Assembly (NCBI GenBank): GCA_047967505.1
Contig: CM106540.1
DNA: 64,000 nucleotides
Source: Dipteris shenzhenensis
Taxonomy: Eukaryota > Polypodiophyta > Polypodiopsida > Gleicheniales
Direction: 5' to 3' (one strand)
The translations under genes and the position numbers were made by a program. Shown here one piece after another: positions 37,401 to 49,400 of the stretch; position 1 is the stretch's first letter; each line of letters opens with the position of its first letter. Below the pieces are notes generated by a model. That model saw nothing but the letters and a program-made list of their open reading frames with translations. It was not told the DNA's origin and did not search any database.

Positions 37401-40400
37401 ATAATTGGCACACATGAGACCTTCAAGCCAAAATTTGTGAGGCAATTTTTTGCTTTTAAGCATACATCTATCCATCTCCATAAGAGTACGATTTTTTCTC
37501 TCAACTTTCCCATTTTGCTGAGGAGTTAGCCTCACTGTAAGCTGGTGTACAATGCCCTTGTCTTTCAAAAAAGCATCAAAATCTGCAGACAAGTACTCCC
37601 CTCCTCTATCTGTGCGTAATGTCTGTATCTTGAGTCCGAATTCATTTTCAACCATGGCTGCAAAGTGTTTGAAGACCATAAACACTTCTGATTTGCATTT
37701 CAGCCCATAAACCCAAGTGTAGTTGGAGTAGTCATTTATAAAAGTGACAAAGTAAAGATGACCACCCAATGGAGTCCTCATGGGACCACAGACATCACTA
37801 TGTATAAGCTGTAATTTTCGAACAGCTTGACTGATCCATCCTTCTTTAAAGGAGATCTGTGCATTTTACCAAGAATGCACCCTTCACAGGCATGTGGAGG
37901 AGGTGTTTCAAAAGGTGGCAATGCATCAACCATGGCATGTTTTTGAAGCGTCATCAAGCTGCCATAATGCATGTGTCCATATCTCGTGTGCCATAACTCC
38001 GCATTCTGCATAGCCGCAGTAGGAGTGGAAACTGCAAGAGCATGTGCTGGTCTTTTCTCATACATGTCAAGCTGAAAAAGACCACGCAACAAAGTGCCAG
38101 ACAATCTCAAGGCATAGTCATGCTCTCTATCATGGACTGCACACTTGTCATCTTTAAAAATGACCTGAAATCCAGCTCTGTTAAGAGTGGACACTGAAAG
38201 TAGATTTTTTGTGATACCGGGCACATCCAAGACATCAAAAATTCTGAATGTTGAGCCATCAATGGCTGTAAGTTCAACTTCTCCTGTACCACGAACTGAA
38301 TAGGAGTTGTTGTTGGCACATGTGACCTTTTTACCAACAGGTGGTGGATGCAGAGATGTGAAGAGACACTTCCTAGAAGTGTTATGCTTTGAGGCACCGC
38401 TGTCAAAATACCATGTATTATGTGTCTCGTTGACTCATCGTTGGAAGAATCATAACTACATGTCAAAAAGGCATAAGTGTCATCATTACAAGTGGCTGTA
38501 CTATCCCAAGCAGCCAACTGAGAGTCTGAAATACAAGACAAGAAGGCATAGTTGTGCTCCACAAAGTTGGCTGTAGCTTGCTCATTGTCAGATGCATGGG
38601 GAGCTGAATCTGAGACAGCCATACCAGAGCTGTTTTTCTTTTCTTTTGCAAGCCTTTTCTTGCATTCTCCAATGTAGTGACCTAGCTTTTTGCAGTAATG
38701 ACATATTCCCTTCTTCTTGGGTTTACCTGCATCACCTTTAGCCTTTTGAGAAGGTTGTCCTAAACCACTGGAAGGCTGATTTGCTGAAGTCTTTGCCTGT
38801 CCCTTTGCTTTAGGCTTGAATTTTGAGAGCATGGCATGTTCACCTGCTCGTGAAGCCATGTTTTTCCTGGTCTGCTCTTCCTGCAGCAGAAGTCCTATCA
38901 ACTCGTGAAAAGTGAGAGGATTTGCACCCCCCCTCATCGACAAATTCAGCGAGGTATGAAAGCTGAGAGAAGACTCAGGAAAAGAATTCAGAGTAGTGGT
39001 AATCATCTCTGAATCAGGAATGATCTCATCAATATTCAGCAACTGCTCTCGTAAATCCTGTAGCTTTGTGAGGTGCACTGACATGGAATCACCCTCTTCC
39101 ATATGTGTACGAGACAATTCTCTTTTCACAAAAGACACCCTGGCATCATTCCGAGCTGCATACATGCTCTCCAAAATATCCCATGCTACCTTTGAGGTCT
39201 TACACGACCGGATATGCGGAATGATGAATCTTTTCACTGAAAGAGAAATACACGACAAAGCTAAAGCATCACGTGAATCCCATCTCTTCTGCTCTGGAGT
39301 GGTAGGTATAACTGCACCAATAACTTGTGCTGCAGCTGTACCCTGTGCACGACCTCTGCCGCCTCCTTGTTGGGGAGGGGTATTAGGTGCCACATTTGCT
39401 GGCCGGAACTCATCCCCACTTACATAGTCCCATAAATTACGAGAAATTAGAATATTGCGTACCATAAAACTCCAAAGGGAGTAGTTGGTACCATCCAGCT
39501 TGTCCTCTTGTGACCACTGAAACCGAAATCATTCTGATTTTGCTGGGCCATGTCTGAGAAAGAAAATACAGCAAATGCAAATCTGAATTCCCTTGCTGGG
39601 AATGGAGTGCACAAATCCCAAAAAACACAGCCAAACACTGGCTAAAAATGCAACTCAAATCTCCGTAATGTCTCTGTCAAAAATCTGCCAGAGCATCCAA
39701 TCTCTCCCAAAACCTGCCAAAAGCGCTTCAAAGCACTCACAAAAAAGGCAGTGTGAACTGAAATCTGTCAAATTGCTCTCCCAACACAAAAGCCCCGCTT
39801 TGTGGCTTGAAATTGCAACCAGAAAGGGGCAAATTTACTTAAAGCCCCAAATCTGCAATTTTTGAACAAAAGCCCCAAATTTGGAGTTGAAATTGAGCCA
39901 AATTTCACCCAAATAGTTAATCTCCTGCAAAAGCCCCAATTTCTTGGCCAATCTTTGCAATTTGCTTGCAATGTGTGCCAAAATTTTTACAAAAGCCCCA
40001 AATTTCTTCAACACTTGCAGATTTACTGCAATGTTTGCCCAAAAAATCCAACTATGCTCCCACAAAACTGAGCCAAACAATGGCTATATGCAAAGAATGC
40101 GCCTACAAATGAACCTTGCAAGTAGAACCCTGCTCAAAAGTCCTGCATAAATGCGAATTTCCAAGCCCACCTTCAAACTGTACGGCAGTTTGTACAGAAG
40201 TGTACGGAAGATGCTTGAAGCTAACTGCAGGTGTACGGTGCCACACGTGCGGTACAGTCGACGATGTACGGCTGGCGACAACGACGAAGTGTACGGCTGA
40301 TGCAGGCTGATAGTACAGATCTGTACGGGGCTATCGACAAGCTGGTACGGGTACGAAACTGTACCGCAAAGATACCACCAACAGAACAAATAGTACGATG

Positions 40401-43400
40401 CAAGTACGTAGATGCAAGTACGTACGAGGATGTAAGCTATACGACGCCTGTGTACAAAGCTATACGACCGTTTGTACGTACAATCCGGGATCTGTACGAC
40501 ACTGTCGACGAGCTGGGAGCTGTAACGGCGCACGTGTGAGCTGTACGGGACAATACGGAAGGCAACGCATGTACAATGCGGGACTGTACGAAATCAGTCT
40601 GTATAGATCGTATGGACGATCTGTACAGACAACGAGCGATTGGAGCAGGGAACTATTGGGCTGGAGCTGGAGGCGAATGTGCAGCAGGAGCAAGAGCAAG
40701 AAGAACCCGCTCTGATACCAAATGTGAGAATTGGAGATAGAGAGCAAATGAGAGAACAAGAGTAAGAGCGTAAGAGCTGAAAGCTTAATTGCAAATAGAT
40801 GAGTGTAATACAACTAAATAGAGTGATGGGTTTTGTCTAAGTGACAAAACCTTATCACTTCACTAACCATAGTTAGTGAACTAACTGTGGTCCAGGGAAA
40901 AAGTGAGGGAAAAGTGCCCCTAACCTACTTATTACATTACATTGGTCACTGCTAAATTATAGCAATAATTATAACAGTTCGGGCTAAATATGTGACTACA
41001 TTAGATGAATCTATTGCAGTAGCCCTGAACTACGAGAATGCCAGAGGCAGACCTAGTGGGTTTGTGCAGGCAGGGACTCAGCATGAGTACCCGAGAAGAG
41101 GGGGATTTCAGAGGAAATGGACTTCAAAGACAAGTGTCTCGCAGCCAAGTGGCTAAACCAAGTAGGTGAAGCCGGTTGAGGGACAAGCAAAGACAAGTAC
41201 CACCATTGGGGTGAAAAGAAAAGTAACTCCAATGGCAGCCCGAGCATGGTCAAAGTCCTCGTTGACCCCTGAGCAAAAAGAGAAAGCTAGAAAAGAAGGA
41301 TTGTGCTTCGGCTACCTTCAGCAACATCAGTGGAAAGATTGTCCACTAAACAAAGACCATCGCACGGCCAATATGATGATATCTGAATGCGACGCGAAAA
41401 TGCAGGAGAGTCCCAATGTGGAACATATGCAGATGCGATTGGCGGGACCTTCTCAGAGGTTAGTACCTGTGTTATTAAGTGTGTCTGTTACTAGGTTAGT
41501 AAGCGGTGCACCCGATAACATCCTTTCAAGGCCCGCAGCAACAGGGTATATGGTTTTCGATGAGCCCGAGTTGATTAAAATGAAAGGACAAGTAGCCAAT
41601 CATGATGTGATTGTATTGTTTGACTCAGCGTTAACGCACAATGTAATTAACTCGAAGCTTATTAAGAGGCTCAAGTTGAAAACTAGTCCATTTGACTATG
41701 CTTATACGGTCAGGATGGCGGACGGAAGTTCAACTGAAGTATGGGACCAAAGAGTCACCCAGTTGGAACTTCAAATTCAGGACTACGTTGAGAAGCTGGA
41801 CTTTGAGTTGACCAGGCTTGTTCACGCAGATATAGCCCTAGGCATGGCTTGGCATTTTTTAAAAAATCCAGCCATTGATTGAAAAAAGCATATTTACCAG
41901 TTCAAGATGAACGGGATAGAATATGTTTTGCGAGGTGAAAAGGATTTACCTCGAGGACCATTGATTTCAGCCATGGAAATTCGAAAGACTCTGAAAGAGT
42001 TTCTATGTCTGTGTATAGCACCAGTAGAGTCGATTGATGATGCATCGGCTAGCACTGAGGCTACCCAAGATGGGAAAATGGCCGAGTTGGCTAAAGAGAT
42101 ATCGGAGAAGTTCTCTGATTGTTTTAGGAATGAGTTACCTTATGGGTTACCTCCAGAGCGGAATGTTCAACATAAAATTGAGCTTATCCCGGGGGCAAAA
42201 CCTATAAATAGACCTCCCTTTAGATTAAGCTTTACAAAAGAAGCTGAGGTGCGAAGACAACTGGAAGAATACCTCAAGCTGAGGCAGATTCAACCCAGTT
42301 TTTCACCTTTTGCTTCGCCAGTGATATTAAAGAGGAAGAAAGATGATACTTTTCGCCTCTGTATAGATTACAGAGCATTGAATAATATCACTATTAAGCA
42401 CAGGTATCCGATGCCTCGGATCGATGATTTGCCAGATGCATTGCATGGGGCCGTAATTTTCAGTAAGATAGATCTTAAGTGTGGCTACCATCAGATCCGT
42501 ATTAGAGCCGAGGATGTGCATAAAACCGCTTTCAGAAGCAGGTTTCGTCATTATCAGTTTTTGGTAATGCCCTTTGAACTTACCAATGCTCCAGCTACAT
42601 TCGTCATGCTTATGAATGATTTACAACGTCCGTATATTAGAAAGTTTGTAGTACATTTTATTGACGATATTCTGGTATTCAGTAAAAGTATTACTGAGCA
42701 TCACGAACACTTAAGAATAGTGTTCAGTACTTTGAGGAAAGCCAGTCTTTATGTAAATAAGAAGAAAACTATAATGTGTATAGTTAGGCTTGAATATTTA
42801 GGATTCATAATTACTCCAGAGGGGATAGAAATGGATCCAAAGAAAGCGGCTGCGATACTGACCTGGCCAATCCCTCAAAGTTTGACCGCTTTGCGATCAT
42901 TCTTGGGATTTGTTCAATTTTATCGAAGGCATATCAAAGGATATTCCGAAATAGTATCACCATTGACTGATCTGACCTCACATAAAGTACCTTTTATATG
43001 GAGACAGAATCAACAGGAAAGTTTTAACACCATAAAACAAGCTGTGGTCACAGGACCGGTGTTAAAAATAGTTGATCCCCAGAAACCGTTGTTCCTTGAA
43101 ACCGATGCAAGTGGCAAGAAGCTTTCTCCCTCTCAACGAAATTGGCCAACTCATGAATTAGAGTTATATGTTGTTGTCCATGCTTTGAAAACATGGAGAC
43201 ATTATTTGTATGGATCAGAGTTTTATGTGGATGTTGATCATGATACTCTGAAACATTTTTTTAAACAACTTGACTTGAGAGGCCGCCAAGCTAGGTGAGT
43301 AGAACTCATGCAGGAGTTTAATTTGACGATTCGGTACCAAAGAGGGAAGGATAATAAAGTTGTTGATGCGTTGTCACGCATTATGCATAACATGAGTTTC

Positions 43401-46400
43401 ACGGTGTTAGAGAGTACTCTAATGACCGAGATTAGAGAAACTCAAAAGGTGGACGAGTTCGTCCAGAGCCTATGGCCTAAGGCTCGTATGTTAAAACCCG
43501 GAAAAAAGGATGACCTGGCATCCCAAAAAGGCCAAACTTATGCAAGATATGCCATAAGGGATGGTATGCTAAAAAGAAATGGCAAGGTAGTAGTACCTAA
43601 TCAGAATGATCTCAGGCAAAGAGTCATTCGACAGTGCCATGATAGCCCATGTGCGGAACATCCAGGAGTCGAGAAGACATATGATCTCGTGAAGCGAGAT
43701 TTCTTTTGGCCAAAGATGAAAAAGCATATTCATGAATATGTGACACGTTGTTTTTCGTGTCGAGTAAGTAAGGTAGAGCGGGTGAAGCCATCCGGCCTTT
43801 TATAGCCCTTGGAGATACCACTGAGTGAGTGGGAGAGCATTTCCATGGACTTTATTGTAGGGATGCCTACGACACAAGGTGGATATGATTCTATCCTTGT
43901 GGTGATTGATCGTCTTACCAAGATGGCTCACTTCATTCCAACTAGAGAATGTCTTAGTGTCCCACAAGTGGCAGATTTGTTTATTAGACATATATTTCGT
44001 CTGCATGGATTACCCAAATCCATAGTGTTAGACAGAGATGTCAAATTTACCGGTCATTTTTGGACTGCGGTATTTGAGACACTAAGGACTGAGTTGGGAA
44101 TGAGTAGTGAGGATCATCCAGAAACGAATGGTCAGATGGTAAGAATCAACCAAATTTTAGAGGATATGCTTAGAGCATATGTGTCATTGAGGCAACATAC
44201 ATGAGACAAGTGGTTGCCATTGTTGGAGTTTGCCTACAATGATAGAAAACATTCTTCTACAGGGTTCACTCTGTTTGAGCTGAACTATGGTTATAGACCA
44301 GCGAATCCAGCTATAGTTGGACTACCTCAGAAAGTGCCTAGTGCCGCAAACTTTGTGGTTCAGATGTGGGAGATGCTAGCACTTGCAAGAGCAAACATCC
44401 ACCAAGCTATGGATAGAGCTAAGGCGTATGCGGATGTAAACTGATCCACTAGAGAATTTAAGAAGAAGAAAAAGTTTTTCTCAGAGTTCCTTCGCACTTT
44501 AAGTCTTTGACTGTAGGAGAGTGTGCTAAGTTATCACCTCGATATTGCGGGCCATGGTTAATTCTAAAAAGAATAGATAAGGTAGCCTATAAATTAGAAT
44601 TGCCACCGGGGTGTAAGGTGCACCCAGTGTAGGTGTTGTTTTGTTTCAGGAGATAGAGGATAATGCAAGACGCAAACCAACAAGAATCCTGGACCGAGGA
44701 ACAATGCAAGTACGCAATCGGGAGATACCCACAGTGTTGGTTGCATGGCATGGTCTACCTCTATCAGAAGCTACCTGGGAATCCGTATATCAGTTACGGA
44801 GAGTCTTCCCAGATTTCATCATCGAGGACGCTGATGCTTATGCTCTAGCCGAGATAGCATGACCTCGGAAAGATCGGTGGGCATTTTCTCTTAGATGACC
44901 GACTTTTGTAATATTTTATATGCGTAAATAAAATGGTCAAGGGAAGTAACTGCCAAGGTCCTAGGTGAGGGTGTATTGGCATCGACTAGGTGGTTCTGAG
45001 TGCTAAGGCCTAGGTGCACCTAAATGTGTAAAAATGCCAAGGGGCAAATGTTTTAATTGTGTCCCAAGAGAGGGGTAAATGGTGTACCAAGCTAACGGTC
45101 TAAAATGATGGCATGTGGCAGGGGAAACCATCTAGGGAACTGAGGGCTTGTGGATAGGCATGAAGGAAATAAAGTTACGTATCTTTGTGTGCATGCAATC
45201 TACAAGAGAGCCCAGGAGGAAATTTATGATGCCATCGCCTGTGATATTATATTGCTTGTAATTCGACGGAACAGTAAGGATAGAAAAGTGAGCGTAATAC
45301 TTGGAGTTGTTGAACTTTCTGGACCAAGTCGGAGATGCTGTTCTGAAGCTGGGAAATTTAAAGTTGCAATACTGTTTCGCCTTGTATGTTGACTTCAGGG
45401 GTCTTTTTGGACTTGAGTCGCTGATCTCTGGAGAGGCTGCACGCAAGCATTGCGACATATCTGAGGTCCCCATGAGAAAAACATGAACTTGCGCTCTAGT
45501 TTGTACCATTCCTGGAAGAAGATTCGGGCTGCTCCCTGAGGTTGCTCATGTTGGAGGGGGCAGGCGAGGCAAGATGGAACCACCCGTGGAAATCTGGTAA
45601 AGGAGGTTCTGTCTGAGGTAACACTGGTGATGCCGAAATGGGTGTTACCGCTCGTGAGAGTACAAGAGTAGGTTGCAGAGTCCACGGATCTGAGAAGGGA
45701 TAAGGAGCTGCTATCGGAAGTGGAGGATATCCAGGAGGAGGATTGCCTTCAGAGTGTAAACACTGTCTTGGGGAAGGTACAACCTGTATAGGAGGATATC
45801 TGGGAGCTGAAGGAGGTGGAGACTACCCTGGAAATGCTGAAGCTGAGGGGTAACAGTCTCTCCAAAGATGGACAGCAAACTCGTGAGGAATATCGGGTTC
45901 TAGGTATCTTCGTGTCTCGTGGAACACAACCTGGACTGTGCTGAGGAAGTAATGTAACTGAGGTGCCTCACGCAGAAGGTATAGGATGTGGTCCAAATCA
46001 CTAGGAGGGCATGTGACACAAAAGACCCACGATGCCAAAGCTCCGAAATGGGCTGGTTGTGCAATCTGAACACGATATTGTGTGGTAGATGATGCCTGAG
46101 GTGTCCTTGAAGGGACGGGTGAATTACCAGGGGTTTCCATGCTTTAAGGAAGCGTCTTTCATTTGCTGTAATTTGATAATAAGCGTCAAATGACAATATG
46201 AAAGAGAATCCTTAGAAGTAGAATGGAAAGAATCCACCTGGCATTGATTTAATCTGCCAACTTGTTGCGTAGAAAAGGCCTGCAGATCTCTGTCCGGAGG
46301 TCCATGTTGCTGTCCTTGCTTGCTGTCCTTGCAAGTCCACGTGGATGTGTGCACCAGAAATAGGTGCCGGGTAGACTTTTGAGACAAACAGAGGCGTTGG

Positions 46401-49400
46401 CAGAGGCTGGGTGCAGAAAAGGCAGATTTCCTGCGTTGATTTCAGAGAAAAAGTGCCTGTGGGGTGCGAGGAGCAGATGTCGGCCTGGCTGGTCAGGATT
46501 GGAAGGTAGCAATAGGGCGCTTTTCACACGCTGTCTGCATCGCGATAGAGGGCTGAACCGCTGCTGAGCAAAGGCAGGTATGGTGGCGAAAAAAGGGGGG
46601 GGCAGGCTGCGTATGCTGCAGCTACCAATGGTGGATCACGATAGAGGCTTCCAAGGCTGCAGGCTGGATCACGATAGAGGGCTGGCGAAACAGGCTGCAG
46701 GCTTCCAAGGGCTGATTCGCGGCAGCATGGGCATGGAAACTGGCGCTGATCTAGCGCTGGCAGGCTAGCAGGGACTGGCAGGAACCTAGAGCAGCAAACT
46801 GGCGAGGGGGGGGCTGCATATGGCGTGGAGACATGGCGGATCCTGCGTGACCAGAATCCGTACGGTCAAGGGAGGTGAGCCTGCGTGTCAGAAATCCGTA
46901 CGGGCGTCAAAATGGATCGTCCCTTTTTTGTTTGTGGCTGCCTAGGTTGGGTGGTTGCCAAAAATTAATGTGGGTTTAATTAACCCGTGGGTAGTCTAGG
47001 ATAAGACCTAAGGTATGGGGCTGGGTTTTCCTTTTTAGCCCCTCTAGGTACCCTTTTTATAAGGTGCTTGGTGCCAAAAGGTGTGCCTATTCGAAGGGGT
47101 GTGACCCTTGGAATAAGTGTACCTTTTCATGAAGGGGTGTGTCCCTGTTTTTAAAAGGGGTGTCCCCACATGAAGAGGTGTGTCCTTTTTTCCACGATGG
47201 GGTGTGTCCCTTGGGTGAGGAGTCAAAACTCTTCATCAAAAGGTGTGTCCGATGGTGGAAAAGGTGCGTCCCTTGGTTTTGGGACAGCCCAAGCACATGA
47301 AAAGACACGATTTTTGTCGTGTCCATTCACATCAACTCGTGATGTGTGGGAGATGGAGAGGCCATTGATGACTTTAGGCAGGGTTGGCGCTAAAAATTTT
47401 TACGCTCATTCTCTCCATCTCTTCCAAGCACAATGTGCACAGATATCCTTCTAGCGGAAAGAGATGTATCAGATAGGCACTAGAAGGTGGAGGGCATTTC
47501 CTATAGGCAGAAGCGAATATTGCTATGATACCACTGTAAGAAATCCTAGATTTACTATGTTTAGAAATGTGATAAGGAACTGAAAGGAGACTGAAATAGC
47601 AGAGAACAAGGAATATTTGTATTTAACAAGGAATAATTGTATTGCTTGAGTGTCTGTAACGTAGCTGTAGTGTGTCATCCATACAATTGGGCCTCTCTTA
47701 TATAGAGAGTGAAGAGTCACACATGAAAAGGTGTGTACTCCAAAGTGTATGTGCATGAAGAGGTGTGTACCCCTTGTGAAGGGTGTGACCCTTGATGAGA
47801 GGGTACATTACAATAGAAGTGTCTCTTCCATAGAATGTCTCTTGTGAAGGGTTGTGCCTCATAGGAAGTGTCCCGTCGAAAGGGCATACCCTTCCACAAG
47901 TGTCCATTCATCAAACCATCCATAAGTCTAGATATAGAGAAAGGAATACGTCACAAATCGTGACAGTGCCCAATGTTGTGAGATAGGGGCATGAATTCTT
48001 GGTTGTGTGGTCCTACCAAAGACACGATGTTGAGGAAATTGGTAGTCAAAAGGTTGGGAGGAATAGGCTCTCTCCCACTCTACTAATTACCGCATGAATC
48101 TATCACCTCAGCAAGCATCATTACTAGCGAGTAATAGTGCTCATGGGCAAACCCATCAGCATGCTCAAGGAAAGATGTGTGCCAGTAGGCCGACCATCTC
48201 TTGATACAAAAAATCCGTCGCTCCACATGGACAGCAAACTACCTCCATTCCAATACAGCATGGATGCTCCGTTTTCTCCCCTCCTATCACACAAGGTCAA
48301 CCAGGTTATTCGTGAGGATCTATTACAGCTACACACATTCCGGACCTGGTTGGGCCCGAGTGATCTTCCAATGAAGCTGGGCTTCTACAAAGATCACTTC
48401 TTACATATCACAGTGGAGAGTTTCATTGACCCACTAGGGTACACTCAGATTTACTTGCCCCACTCACTCAAGATCTCACTTGGGCAGTTTCGGGTCTCTT
48501 CACATAGACTTCGTATCGAGAGCGGCAGAGCAGAGCGACTACCCAGGGAGAGGCGGCTATGCACTTTGTGTGACATGCAGGAGGTTGAGACAGAGGAGCA
48601 CTTCATCTTTAGGTGTCCTGTTTACTATGAGATCCGCGAACGTTTCCACTGCCTCTTCACAGACAGCTATGGGTTTTTGGCCTCATTCATCTCCTACCCA
48701 GACCATCAATGTTTGGCAGGTTTCGTTCATAAGGCACTCAGACACTGCGAGAGGATACTTCAAGCACGGAGACAGGAGCGGACCTTTTTTCTTGGCTGAT
48801 CCCTCTCAAAGCTCCATCACGCAGTTTATCCAGCCAGATCACATGGACACCCACGAGATGAGGCCTCAACATGACCGTGACCCGGATCCTGTGACCCGAC
48901 AACTCAAACAGAGGGTTGACGCACACATCACACTTGGGGACATCTCCTCCATGTTTAGAGTCGGGTCTCGACCGACGAGGGTCACAGTAGCCCTAGTTAG
49001 ACGCAGAGCCATGACCAAGAGACATGCCAGGGATGCACTTTTGAGTGGCCGACAGCACTCTATCGCTGATTTCATGCCCCCATTGCCTCATCCACCATGA
49101 TGTCTTGATTGTGATGATGATGATGATCATGATCATGAGATAGTCGACTACCGACATGACATGACTATGTTGTACTTAGGATTTAAAACTAAAATTCTGC
49201 ATTTTTTGCATTTGCATTGGTGTGGACGGTGGTTTTCGCAGCCGGTGGAAGTGGGCGAGGATTGGCCGAAGGCAAAGCCATCGTCAATCGGGATGGAAAG
49301 GCTAACTCTAACACTGTTGAGCTCCGTCCGACTAAGAAAACTGTTAGGAGAGAGAAGAGGATGAAGGCAGAGGGTGAAGCTAAGAGAGAGTAGAAGAGGC

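Larger units (their letters stand above)
34953..40976 (-). mobile_element. Copia B: minus-strand Ty1/copia nested in Gypsy B gag
   Basis: LTRs 34953-35214 and 40723-40976 differ at about 9 positions and an 8-bp indel. Perfect target duplication GTTCG (34948-34952 and 40977-40981) inside the Gypsy B gag codon series. Primer site TGGTATCAGAGC (minus) at 40709-40720; a GGGGG purine tract abuts the 3' LTR. Gag to RNase H readable but broken by stops and frameshifts. Sense with respect to MICU. Confidence 0.95.
32955..45299 (+). mobile_element. Gypsy B: full-length chromovirus interrupted by Copia B
   Basis: LTRs 32955-33418 and 44835-45299 differ at 13 positions plus one indel (about 2.8%). A perfect target duplication CTTGG flanks the element (32950-32954 and 45300-45304). 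Primer site TGGTATCAAAGC at 33421-33432. Apart from Copia B, gag to integrase form one frame with in-frame stops only, plus a late frameshift before the chromodomain. It is inserted into Gypsy C inside MICU intron 3, antisense to MICU. Confidence 0.92.
31495..47960 (-). mobile_element. Gypsy C: oldest, minus-strand Ty3/gypsy relic hosting Gypsy B
   Basis: Parts lie on both sides of Gypsy B. On the right are a probable 5' LTR (about 47535-47960), a primer-site-like TGGTATCATAGC (minus, about 47522-47533), a leader and a proline-rich gag-like frame (45305-46140). On the left are gag (32324-32949) and RT start (31800-32317). Right limit of the LTR and the whole 3' end are not visible. Confidence 0.65.

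Noticed and set aside
40231-40539. Overlapping frames on both strands in the Copia B leader
   Set aside because: Produced by GTAC-rich sequence, which lacks stop codons; no domain and no conserved start.
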